Source: Mycobacterium uberis (GTDB lineage Bacteria; Actinomycetota; Actinomycetes; Mycobacteriales; Mycobacteriaceae). Taken from it: a DNA stretch of 64,000 bases. Positions 11,131 to 19,052 of the stretch are shown in pieces; positions within the stretch are counted from its first letter, which is position 1; every line of letters begins with the position of its first letter. The DNA lies in the NCBI RefSeq assembly GCF_003408705.1, contig NZ_QAYL01000001.1, forward strand, positions 310,001 to 374,000. The letters are read 5' to 3'. Below the pieces are notes generated by a model. It was not told where the DNA came from. It did no database searches and saw only the letters and a list, made by a program, of their open reading frames with translations. A program made the translations under genes and the position numbers.

Positions 11131-12063
11131 TCAGCTGCACCTTTCGATAACGTCGGCGATTGGTAGCTTTCCGGCTAGCGCAGCCATCAACAGCACCCGG
11201 GCCTGAGGTGGCCGCAACCGCGGTACCAGTATAGCTCCGGCTTCTGCCAGGTCGTGAGCTGGGCCGTATGCTGATGTGACACGACCGCCGGGTACCCGAG
11301 TGGACACCGCTATCACGATCCCACTGCGGCAATGACGGCGTACTCCATCGACCACCGCGGCCCCGGCATTGCCCGAACCCAGCGCCTCCAGGACGATGGC
11401 GCGCGCTCCGGCAGCCACATAGGCGTCCAGCGCCACCGAGTCACTGCCCAGGTATGCCGCGACAATGTCGACTCGTGGTGCGGCGGCGGCGCACAGCTCC
11501 CCGAGATACAGGCGAGTCTTGGCTGCGGTCAGCACCACACCACTCGAGCTGGTACCCAGCAACTCGCCGGCGAAGCCGCTCAGATCCTGTGTAGTTGCCT
11601 TGTATAGGCCTAATGGTTGTAGCACTTGGCCGGCGAAAGACACCAGCACGCCGGCGCCGCGGGTGGCCGGACTAGCTGCCACCGCAAGTGCTTCGCGCAG
11701 ATTATTCGGGCCGTCCGCGTCGGGGGCGTCGGCGCTGTGTATAGCACCGGTCAGGACGACTGGGACGTTCCCCTCGTAAGTGAGGTCCAGCCACAGTGCG
11801 GTCTCTTCCATGGTGTCGGTCCCGTGAGTGACAACCACGCCTCCGGCGCCGTTCCGAGTCGCTGTGTGCACTGCAGCGCGAATCCGATCCCAATCGGTCG
11901 GTATTAGCTGTGAGCTGTCGACAGCCATCAGGTCTACCACGTCGGCATCGACGGCCACGCGTGCGGTCAACTCCGTTCCGCTGTAAGCGGGGCGGAGCAC
12001 CCCGTCGTAGTTGGTTTTGCTCGATATGGTTCCTCCGGTAGAAATGATGGTGCAATAACCCAT
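11131..12063 (-). CDS. ansA: L-asparaginase, type I/II amidohydrolase
   Basis: Hydrolyses L-asparagine to aspartate and ammonia. The two threonine motifs of the family are intact: STGGTISS near the N-terminus (residues 8-15) and [16 protein letters not shown], with the catalytic lysine expected downstream in the [16 protein letters not shown] region. ATG at 12063 gives 310 residues starting [12 protein letters not shown], which lines up with the usual start; an upstream in-frame start at 12105 would add 14 residues and run into the lspA leader. Slightly shorter than Rv1538c (about 326) through small deletions near the C-terminus, but the frame is continuous. It is divergent from lspA, sharing an 84-base region for both promoters. 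Confidence 0.92.
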   Translation of the reverse strand: MGYCTIISTGGTISSKTNYDGVLRPAYSGTELTARVAVDADVVDLMAVDSSQLIPTDWDRIRAAVHTATRNGAGGVVVTHGTDTMEETALWLDLTYEGNVPVVLTGAIHSADAPDADGPNNLREALAVAASPATRGAGVLVSFAGQVLQPLGLYKATTQDLSGFAGELLGTSSSGVVLTAAKTRLYLGELCAAAAPRVDIVAAYLGSDSVALDAYVAAGARAIVLEALGSGNAGAAVVDGVRRHCRSGIVIAVSTRVPGGRVTSAYGPAHDLAEAGAILVPRLRPPQARVLLMAALAGKLPIADVIERCS

Positions 12064-12147
12064 GGTGAGATTATCCTGCACGATTGGTTGGCCTGGACCG
12101 ATCATGGGGTCGGTAAGGGGGTATCGCCATTGGGGGATGATGGGGGA

Positions 12148-12768
12148 GTGCCTGACGAACTAACAGGATCGGCCGAGCCGGTGACTTCAGTTAAGGAGGC
12201 GGAGGAGCCTCGAGCTCTGTCGGCGCCACGGCGGTTGCGTCTGTTGTTGTCGGTCGCGGCGGCTGTGTTGACGCTGGACATTGTCACAAAGGTGCTTGCC
12301 GTCAAATTGCTGCCCCCTGGGCAGCCGGTGTCGATCATCGGTGACACGGTTACCTGGACTTTGGTGCGTAATTCGGGAGCAGCTTTCTCGGTGGCGACCG
12401 GATACACCTGGGTGTTGACGCTGATCGCTACGGGTGTGGTGGTTGGGATCTTTTGGATAGGGCGGCGGCTGGTGTCGCCCTGGTGGGCGTTGGGTCTGGG
12501 GATGATCCTCGGTGGTGCGATGGGCAACCTGGTCGATCGCTTCTTCCGAGCGCCCGCGCCCCTTCGGGGACATGTCGTCGACTTTTTGTCGATCGGCTGG
12601 TGGCCGGTGTTCAATGTCGCTGATCCGTCGGTGGTGGGCGGCGCTGTCCTGCTGGTCTTCCTGTCAATCTTTGGCTTCGACTTCGACACTGTCGGTCGGC
12701 GTACGGTCGGTGGAGACACTGGTGATCGGCGTCGTAACGTCAACGGCGACATCACCGGCCAGTTCTGA
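12148..12768 (+). CDS. lspA: Prolipoprotein signal peptidase (signal peptidase II)
   Basis: Membrane aspartyl protease that removes the signal peptide of prolipoproteins after Lgt has lipidated them; lgt itself lies at the far end of this window. GTG 12148, preceded by GGGGGA, gives 206 residues. Four hydrophobic segments are visible, with the conserved NSGAAFS loop and the two catalytic aspartates in GNLVDR (about D130) and FNVADPSVV (about D159). The N-terminal 28 residues form a polar cytoplasmic tail as in other mycobacteria. The stop codon overlaps the next gene's ATG by one base (TGATG), indicating coupled translation. Confidence 0.95.
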   Translation: MPDELTGSAEPVTSVKEAEEPRALSAPRRLRLLLSVAAAVLTLDIVTKVLAVKLLPPGQPVSIIGDTVTWTLVRNSGAAFSVATGYTWVLTLIATGVVVGIFWIGRRLVSPWWALGLGMILGGAMGNLVDRFFRAPAPLRGHVVDFLSIGWWPVFNVADPSVVGGAVLLVFLSIFGFDFDTVGRRTVGGDTGDRRRNVNGDITGQF

Positions 12769-13694
12769 TGGCTGACCGTGCGATGTCTGTCCCAGAGGGA
12801 CTCGTAGGCATGCGTGTTGATACCGGGCTAGCGCGCCTGCTCGGGTTGTCCCGAGCTGTTGCGGCTGCCCTCGTCGAAGACGGCGGTGTTGAGTTGGACG
12901 GCGTGCAGGTGGGAAAGTCCGATCGGTTGACGGCGGGTTCCTGGCTACAGGTGTGCTTGCCCGAAGCGCCGGCACCCCTGGAGAACACCCCGGTTGACAT
13001 CGAGGGTATGACGATCCTGTACTCTGACGGCGATATTGTCGCTGTCGACAAGCCGGCAGCGGTGGCGGCGCATGCGTCAGTCGGCTGGACCGGGCCAACG
13101 GTGCTCGGTGGCCTGGCCGCTGCCGGCTACCGGATCACCACCTCGGGTGTGCACGAGCGCCAAGGCATTGTGCATCGTCTCGACGTCGGTACCTCAGGTG
13201 TGATGGTGGTGGCAATCTCCGAACGTGCCTACACTGTGCTCAAGCGGGCGTTCAAAAACCGGGCGGTCGACAAGCGCTACCATGCGCTGGTGCAAGGCTA
13301 CCCCGATCCGTCCAGCGGGACGATTGACGCGCCCATTGGTCGGCACCGTGGTCACGACTGGAAATTTGCGGTCACTAAAGACGGTCGGCACAGTATTACT
13401 CACTACGATACTCTGGAAGTCTACGTTGCCGCGAGCCTCCTTGACGTGCATCTGGAAACCGGTCGTACTCACCAGATCCGGGTACATTTTGCCACACTGC
13501 GTCATCCATGCTGTGGCGACCTTGTTTATGGAGCCGACCCTAAGATGGCGAAAAGGGTTGGGCTAGAACGTCAATGGCTACATGCTCGGTCGCTGTCATT
13601 CGACCATCCGGTCGACGGCAGGCGAGTTGAGATCGTCAGCCCCTACCCACCTGATCTGCAGCACGCACTGGATGTGCTGCGTGCTGAAGAGTGA
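12768..13694 (+). CDS. Pseudouridine synthase, RluA/RluD family
   Basis: Isomerises uridines to pseudouridine in ribosomal RNA, probably in the large subunit; counterpart of Rv1540. Domains: an S4-like RNA-binding N-terminus (residues about 15-75, [22 protein letters not shown]) followed by the catalytic domain with [12 protein letters not shown], where the aspartate is the nucleophile, then KRYHALVQG and the C-terminal [10 protein letters not shown] motif. The 308 residues are full length for the family. It starts on the lspA stop codon. Exact target uridines cannot be read from sequence. Confidence 0.93.
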   Translation: MADRAMSVPEGLVGMRVDTGLARLLGLSRAVAAALVEDGGVELDGVQVGKSDRLTAGSWLQVCLPEAPAPLENTPVDIEGMTILYSDGDIVAVDKPAAVAAHASVGWTGPTVLGGLAAAGYRITTSGVHERQGIVHRLDVGTSGVMVVAISERAYTVLKRAFKNRAVDKRYHALVQGYPDPSSGTIDAPIGRHRGHDWKFAVTKDGRHSITHYDTLEVYVAASLLDVHLETGRTHQIRVHFATLRHPCCGDLVYGADPKMAKRVGLERQWLHARSLSFDHPVDGRRVEIVSPYPPDLQHALDVLRAEE

Positions 13695-13707
13695 CGGGCG
13701 TCAATGC

Positions 13708-14345
13708 TCAGTTGGGTTTGCGTGAATCGATGAGGACCCGCTTCGAGTTCGCGACAAACGACCCACTGACCTCGATGCCTTCATAAAGTTCCCGAAGCCG
13801 GTTACGATAGCGATACACAGTAAAGTCCGGCATCGTCCCGATCACTTTGCTTAGGAAGTAGATAACGGTGTCGATGTCGAAGAACTCGGTTCGTAGCCGC
13901 TTCATACGCAAACCCACGATCTGTAGGCCAGTGTCTTATTACTGCGCACTTACCACGTTGGTATGACACTCGGCCTATTTTTCGGGTTGTGGTTCGCTGA
14001 AGTACTCGACCAGCTCCAACATCGTTGTGGGTTCTATATTGTTGCGCAAAGTAGGTGCTGTTCGGCAGGATTACCCGAACGATCTCGTCACCACACGGTG
14101 ATCTTATGACGAGTGGTCACCAGGTCGAACGTCCCGTCGACGAACGGCAGTGGGGTGCTCATCCCGAGTCGCCACGACCATCACGCCGAGCGGATGTAAC
14201 AGCTTTTGGTTGCCAACGTCGCTCTTGGAGGGCATGTCTCGATCGCCGCCATCGTGGGTTGGAACGGCATTGCGCCGGCTAGCATCTCGTTGCCGCCGGT
14301 GTGACGGTCCAGTGCTGCTGACCATGCTGGCCAAACGTTGGCTCA
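13708..14345 (-). pseudogene. Remnant of a SAM-dependent methyltransferase, with intact-looking C-terminus
   Basis: The minus strand below 14346 reads GGNEMLAGAMPFQPTMAA, then TPLPFVDGTFDLVTTRH (motif IV), STYFAQQ, then with a frame change MLELVEYFSEPQPEK, and finally RTEFFDIDTVIYFLSKVIG...FTVYRYRNRLRELYEGIE...SKRVLIDSRKPN. This is the pattern of a trans-aconitate-methyltransferase-like protein of about 220 residues. Two in-frame stops (after PQPEK and after VSAQ) and frame changes separate the pieces. The last 69 codons are uninterrupted and could be misannotated as a gene. Confidence 0.75.
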
Positions 14346-14830
14346 ACGCCCTTTGGTAGCGTCAGGATGGCCTTTCCTAGGTCGTACGGATGTCCAGCCA
14401 AGAAAGATCCCAGCCGTGTTGTTTGCCCAACTCAGGTGGGCGGACTGTGTCGGTGACCTGCGATTGTTGTGGCTATTGATTGGCTTGGACGTTCGGCTGA
14501 CGCAGTCACCCGCACCATCGCCGAACTCAGTGAACACCGAATCCTGTTGCTTATCTTACGTGAAGGTGTTTACACAGGGACTCCAATGGGACGATCTGTG
14601 GCTACAATCGTCGAACTTGGGAGTAAATGCCTTGCAGCATATTGGGAATCAATCTTGCTTGGTGCGTCGATATCAACTATCAAGCCTTTAAAGCTCTCGA
14701 GTGAGTGCAAGGTTCAATTGCGTCGACCCGCTGCGACCGGCGAACTTGTGCGGGAGTTGACCGCCGCGTTCGGTATTGGCCGCGTAACTGCCTAACGTTA
14801 CCTAGCCAAGCCTCAAGATCGATCTTCCGC
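14345..14830 (+). pseudogene. Remnant of a serine recombinase (resolvase/invertase family)
   Basis: From about 14470 the translation reads LGRSADAVTRTIAELSEHRI, then LREGVYTGTPMGRSVATI, the linker helix region of the small serine recombinases (usually DRLGRS...LREGIDTTTPTGRLVF). It is followed, after a gap, by RRPAATGELVRELTAAFGIG and RVTA, then a stop within what should be YRYLAKP, the C-terminal helix-turn-helix. The N-terminal catalytic serine region (14345-14465) is only faintly readable. It is a relic of a mobile element lying between two genes that are adjacent in M. tuberculosis (Rv1540 and lprI). Confidence 0.7.
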
Positions 14831-15239
14831 CAGGCAGGAAAGGGGGACACGGGTCTGACTACCCGGGCAGGACTGTTGCGGGCGCCCGATCAGTGGTCCA
14901 CATTCAAACACCGGCGAGAGGAACGACCATGTTGTCGAGCTGGATGACCCGACCCATGCCGCGATGACGGCCTTGTTGGTTCTCCTCCCGCCCCAACTTC
15001 AACCGTTAGTGAGCACCGTCGCTAGTTTCAGCGTTCGCGTTAGATCTTTTGGTTCGCACGATCGCCGAATCTGGGTAGTGTGTCCTGAAACAGGATAGAG
15101 GGTGGCAGGCCAATGCCCAGCTTGGGCTCGCAGAGGTTTCAGTACCGGGAGTCGTCAGCTTGAGTACTCTGCGCTCGTGTTTCGATATTTGCGCTAAGTG
15201 CTCACTCCCGCTTTGGCTTGACTGGTAGCCTGTTAACCG
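14831..15239. other. Decayed stretch, nothing recognised
   Basis: No gene, RNA or repeat could be supported on either strand. A short reading near 14930-15005 (VVELDDPTHAAMTALLVLLPPQLQPL) looks protein-like but I do not recognise it; it may belong to the decayed mobile element upstream. Confidence 0.4.
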
Positions 15240-15860
15240 TCATGACAGTGCCGTACAGAAGAACCTGTTACCGTTTAAATCAAGTCCGATCTCACCTCGA
15301 TGGCTCTAGTTATCCAGCCCGGGCGCCCGAGCTGGATAACTAGACGATACAGGATGTGCTGGTTGCTTTTCCAGTTTCGGCATGACGGCCGTTAGGTTGA
15401 GCTGGTTGTAGAACTGCAACGGTCAACGTCCCGGACTCCCGGAGAAGGCAATAGTACATTATTATCCATGGTACCACGGTGGTTGGGTCGGCGATTGCCA
15501 GCTGGACCAGTCGGGTCTGGTACACGTGCTATCACGTAGGTGCGGAAGTTGACGTTTTGTGTGCAGCCATCGCGAACCGTTGTCCAACTGTCTTGTGTGA
15601 TCGTAAGCGCTGTTTGGTCTGTGCCGGGACGGTCCAGTGCCTGCTGCTAGGCGGTCTGCAGCTGGTAGTGGAGTTCGGTCAATTGCGGTTCACTACATAC
15701 CAGTTGCTGCGCGTTGGTTGTGGCTTTTGTGCAGTCGAGCGACATTGTGCTTGTCGATGGCGTCGCCGTAGGTTATGTCGTGTTGCTGGTGGTTGAGTCA
15801 GACGAATTGTTCTTCGGATGGCTTGTTTGACTCGCAAACGCTCAGAACCAGAGTGGCCAC
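15240..15860 (-). pseudogene. lprI: Remnant of lysozyme-inhibitor lipoprotein LprI
   Basis: Minus-strand reading recovers LprI (Rv1541c) in order: DCTKATTNAQQLVCSEPQL, TELHYQLQTA then an in-frame stop, SWTTVRDGCTQN, then YQTRLVQLAIADP nearly unchanged, then after a frame change QFYNQLNLTAV and the C-terminal GEIGLDLNGNRFFC with a stop at 15240-15242. The gene normally encodes a lipoprotein whose domain inhibits lysozyme. One nonsense codon and at least one frameshift inactivate it. It sits downstream of the glbN remnant on the same strand, the M. tuberculosis order. Confidence 0.88.
15306..15343. repeat. 38-bp near-perfect palindrome
   Basis: Arms CTAGTTATCCAGC (15306-15318) and its exact reverse complement (15331-15343) flank a GC-rich centre that can itself pair, so one mismatch aside the whole 38 bases fold back. 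It lies inside the C-terminal coding part of the lprI remnant. It lacks a T-run, so a classical terminator is unlikely. Confidence 0.8.
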
Positions 15861-15989
15861 GATGATGACAATCAATCTCATGCGAACTGGTTATCCAGCT
15901 TCCGGCTGCCCGCTAACGCTACACGCGCACCGGCGCGGAACTTCATTTGCGGTCGATCGCTGTCAGATTTATGGTGTGGTGTTTTCTCC

Positions 15990-16365
15990 TGGTACTATGC
16001 TAAAGGCTAGTGGAGCGATGACCCCGAGTACTTCCTTCCCAGTCTCAGCAGGCATTTTGGCGGCTGTGGTCGAGTCGCTCAAGTGTCCTGCTAAGAAGGT
16101 AAAGTGTTATTCTAGCGATTCCTCGTCCTGATGCACCTGTTTCATCGACGCACCGGTGTAGGGCTTGAGCACGCTGAGGTCGGCCGCAATGAACTCAGCC
16201 GTTTGTCCTAAGATGGCTCATGTTCATTCCGGAGAAGAATCTGGACAGTTGATCATCAGCAAGAATGCGAACATCGAAGTCGTCGACTATGACTTCGATC
16301 GCCTTGTACCCACCAATTCTGTTGTAGATGTCGGCGAGTTTACGCTTGTGGGATCGTGACAATGT
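15990..16365 (-). pseudogene. glbN: Remnant of truncated haemoglobin GlbN
   Basis: The minus strand reads [40 protein letters not shown], then after a stop [27 protein letters not shown], and later FLAGHLSDSTTAAKMPAET and EVLGVIAPLAF. This is the whole 2-on-2 globin of M. tuberculosis (Rv1542c), a nitric-oxide dioxygenase in the cytoplasm. An early stop and frame changes split it. The proximal-histidine segment is badly eroded. Confidence 0.88.
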
Positions 16366-16765
16366 TCTTATTAGAACAGCCAAGAACTGCGCCGTTGCAC
16401 ATCCGTTAGTGTCGGAGCACGTTCGTATTATCTTTTGTATGACAGGAATATCGCCTGTTCTCAGCTGCATGTTCTGGTGTTGGCACAGCAGCTGAGCTGG
16501 GCAACATGACGGCAATCCCCATCGATTTATCGGGGATGTCCTAGGTTGGGCTTGATGATCTGTCTCACATCACACACATCGCCCAGCGAGGTGACTCTGT
16601 TAGGTGACTAGGGCAGCTGCGGTCTTGGCGCGAACATCACCAGGAGCGACGATCGATAAATCTTGGCGGCCTGACGAACCTCGTCGAAAAGCTGTTCGCG
16701 GCTATGTCTAATATCGTCAACACCCCTAACTCTGCGGGGCGATATCGCCTGTGTCTATCTACGGA
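16366..16765. other. Former divergent promoter region, nothing recognised
   Basis: Between the decayed glbN (minus) and the decayed dehydrogenase (plus). No open frame of note and no RNA gene was recognised. It would have held both promoters when the genes were alive. Confidence 0.4.
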
Positions 16766-17650
16766 ACCTTTTCGATGTGCTTTAGGACCGCAAACTTAGC
16801 GAAGCGGTCGGAAGCAAGACCATCCTTATTGCCGGTGGGTCGTTGGGCATTGTTGCAGCGGCGGCCAAAATCGCAGCAGGTGACACGGTGGTGTTGGTCA
16901 TGCACCCTGGAGGACCTCGAAAAAATCGCCTCGGAGATCCGAGTTGTTCGCGGCGGGATCGCCCATGTATACCCGTGCAACCTGTCTGACGTGAATACCA
17001 TCGCCGTTATGGTCGACTAGGTGCTCGTTGATCTAGGCGGCGTAGACATTTTGATAAGTAATGCTGAAGCGCTCAATTCGGTGGTCATTAACGCTGTCCT
17101 ACGACTGGATCTATGACTACGAGTGGACGATGCAGCTGAATCACCTTGGAGCAGTTGAGCTCATTCTCAAGTTCGTCCCTGAGACGTGGGAACGTGGTTG
17201 CGAGCAGATCGTCAACGTTTCGTCGGTTGGAGTGCAAACCCGTGTGCCGTGCTTTAGCGCTTACATCGCCAACAAGGTCGCGCTGGGCAGCCTGTGTGAC
17301 GCGCTACAAGCTGAGATAGTGAACGACAACGTTCGATTAACTACCGTGTACATGGCGTTGGTGCGTACGCTGATGATCAGGCCGACCAGCTCTATATGAC
17401 AAGTTCCCGACGTTGACGCCAGAGCAGACAGCCAACGGCGATTGCTGACGCGATCCTGCATTGTTCTCGGCGAGTCAACTCACTGTTCGGTCAGTTCACT
17501 GTCGTCGCCGACGTGGTTAACTCTGTGGTGATGGACTGGGTACGTAACCGCACCTTCGGTATGTTCACGGATTCCGCCGCAGTCAAGGTCGGTGAATCTG
17601 ATTTTCGCACAGCGAAGTTAGAAGAGCTCAATAAACGGAGCGCAACATTT
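16766..17650 (+). pseudogene. Remnant of a short-chain dehydrogenase (Rv1543-like acyl-CoA reductase)
   Basis: Frames in order read the nucleotide-binding loop KTILIAGGSLGIVAAAAKIAAGD, then KIASEIRVVRGGIAHVYPCNLSDV, an in-frame stop, VLVDLGGVDILISNAEAL (NNAG-type motif), then WTMQLNHLGAVELILKFV, VNVSSVGVQTRVPCFSAYIANKVAL (Ser-Tyr-Lys active site region, with YIANK), and near 17400-17640 the C-terminal part KFPTLTPEQTAN. In M. tuberculosis Rv1543 is a fatty acyl-CoA reductase next to glbN. At least four disruptions are present. Confidence 0.82.
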
Positions 17651-17683
17651 GTCCAAGCGACTCGCAGGATCCATTAGTGACAC

Positions 17684-18520
17684 CATGAACCTTCTGGAGC
17701 CGAAAAATGAGACAACCATCGTCATCACCGGTGCCGCATCAGGCATCAAAGCCGAACTGGCTCGCGGCTTGGCCCGCCTCGGTTTTTCGCTAGCTGCTGG
17801 TAATGTGCGGCACCGCGACCACCTCGATGAGCTTGTAAGCCGGGGCAGGCCAGGAATACTCGGCTACAGCTGAAGTCGTGCTACTTGACCTCGATGACCC
17901 CCGTGGTTCATGCAAAGTTATCGTCCGTGGTTCATGCAAAGTTATCGTCCGTGGTTCATGCAAAGTTATCGTCCTGGCTCCGTCACGAACCGATTGCGCA
18001 ATAGTGTCGGCTTTGGCACCAGTAATGTAACTACATATGATACCACTCGAACGCGATAGCAAAGAGGTGGCTCTCAACTCGCTTATGTGCTTATGTTGAT
18101 GGCACCGACGTATGCGATGCTATTGGCCATGGTCATAGTGTGATGCCAACGTGGTCCTTAACATCGCCTCATTACCGGGCTCTAGCTGACTCTTTACATG
18201 GTCGTTTTGCGGCCACCGAGGCCTTTGTCCAGACATTCTCGGAGGCGATTCACGAGGAGTGACACGATACGGGTAGTGTCGGTCACGGTTTTGCGCCCAG
18301 GTCCGGTTCCGATTGAGTGGGTCGAGATCGCCAATACCAACCGGTTCAGTATTCCCATTGTACAGATCGCATCACACGACTGACGTTGCAGAGCCGCGAT
18401 TAGCGTGATGCTGGCTTGTAAGCGCATCGTGGTGCCCAAGTTCGTCAGCATTAGTGGCAGATACGCGCCGCTTAGCCTGTTATTATTCGCCATCTGGATC
18501 GGTAACTGATTGCGTGACGG
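17684..18520 (+). pseudogene. Remnant of a short-chain dehydrogenase (Rv1544-like ketoacyl reductase)
   Basis: Begins with an ATG and a good dinucleotide-binding start (TIVITGAASGIKAELARGLARLGFSLAAG), runs about 60 codons to a stop near 17873, and is then interrupted by a 24-bp tandem repeat. Downstream in other frames it resumes at about 18215 as AATEAFVQTFSEAIHEE followed by a stop, then GHGFAPRSGSD and, to about 18510, VPKFVSISGRYAPLSLLLFAI. These are the active-site helix and C-terminal tail of the family. It immediately follows the Rv1543-like remnant, as in M. tuberculosis. Confidence 0.8.
17901..17972. repeat. 24-bp tandem repeat, three perfect copies
   Basis: Three identical 24-base units (17901-17924, 17925-17948, 17949-17972), each starting CCGTGGTTCATGC and ending GTTATCGT, sit in the dehydrogenase remnant. 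Perfect identity implies recent or ongoing slippage. There are no spacers, so this is not a CRISPR array. It would behave as a variable-number locus for strain typing. Confidence 0.95.
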
Positions 18521-18619
18521 ACAGTGTCGCTAGGAGATTCGGTTCTGCGCGATTCTCCGTGAGATAGAGGCCAGGATCCCCGCGTGTCTTGTGTGCAGCG
18601 TATGCGTAGGTGTCGTCGC

Positions 18620-18950
18620 GGCTATGCTCAAGTGATCGCTGTTGTTGACATAACTGCCGACATACCGATGATTCCTCAGGGTACCTGGCACCATAATCTC
18701 GGATCTGTCAGAGCTACACGATTGGCCTGCAATGCCGGAAGAGTGGTGTAGCGAGCTCCCTGAGGAGCTGATCCGCAGGCACTCAAATCGTAGGGTGTAG
18801 CCCGTGCCAAGGGGATGTGCAACTGGGCGACCTGGACGATCACAACATGGGACCAGCCTAATAAGCCGGCATCTTCAAGATCTGAGAAGGGTGGCGCCAA
18901 GTACGGCGTCACGTTAACGGTGTGATCCCAAAATAGTGGATCCACGCTTG
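18620..18950 (+). pseudogene. Remnant of an SRPBCC-fold protein (Rv1546-like)
   Basis: In two interleaved frames the strand reads DIPMIPQGTW, SDLSELHDWPAMPEEW, CSELPEELI, then [40 protein letters not shown]. This is the START/polyketide-cyclase pattern of Rv1546 (about 145 residues), which precedes dnaE1 in M. tuberculosis. Frameshifts near 18680 and 18770 inactivate it. A minus-strand frame of 89 codons over the same bases is a shadow. Confidence 0.7.
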
Positions 18951-19037
18951 GTCTACGCCTCGAGCTCTCTGACCCTGCACTGTTCGACCCTCTGGGTTCC
19001 GTGGCGACACATCGAAGCGTCGTCAGTGGTCGGTCGA

Positions 19038-19043
19038 TAGACT
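19038..19043 (+). promoter_or_regulatory. Candidate -10 box for leaderless dnaE1 mRNA
   Basis: TAGACT fits the mycobacterial TANNNT -10 element. Transcription about seven bases after it would begin within a few bases of the dnaE1 ATG (19053), and no ribosome-binding purine run precedes that ATG, so a leaderless transcript is likely. Confidence 0.4.
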
Positions 19044-19052
19044 GGCGTCCCT

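Noticed and set aside
12102..12755. 217-codon minus-strand frame opposite lspA
   Set aside because: Antisense shadow; product is Arg/Pro/Thr-rich without family features.
15306..15343. Rho-independent terminator
   Set aside because: Strong hairpin but no T-run on either side, and it lies within former coding sequence.
17901..17972. CRISPR array
   Set aside because: Units are directly adjacent with no spacers; it is a simple tandem repeat.
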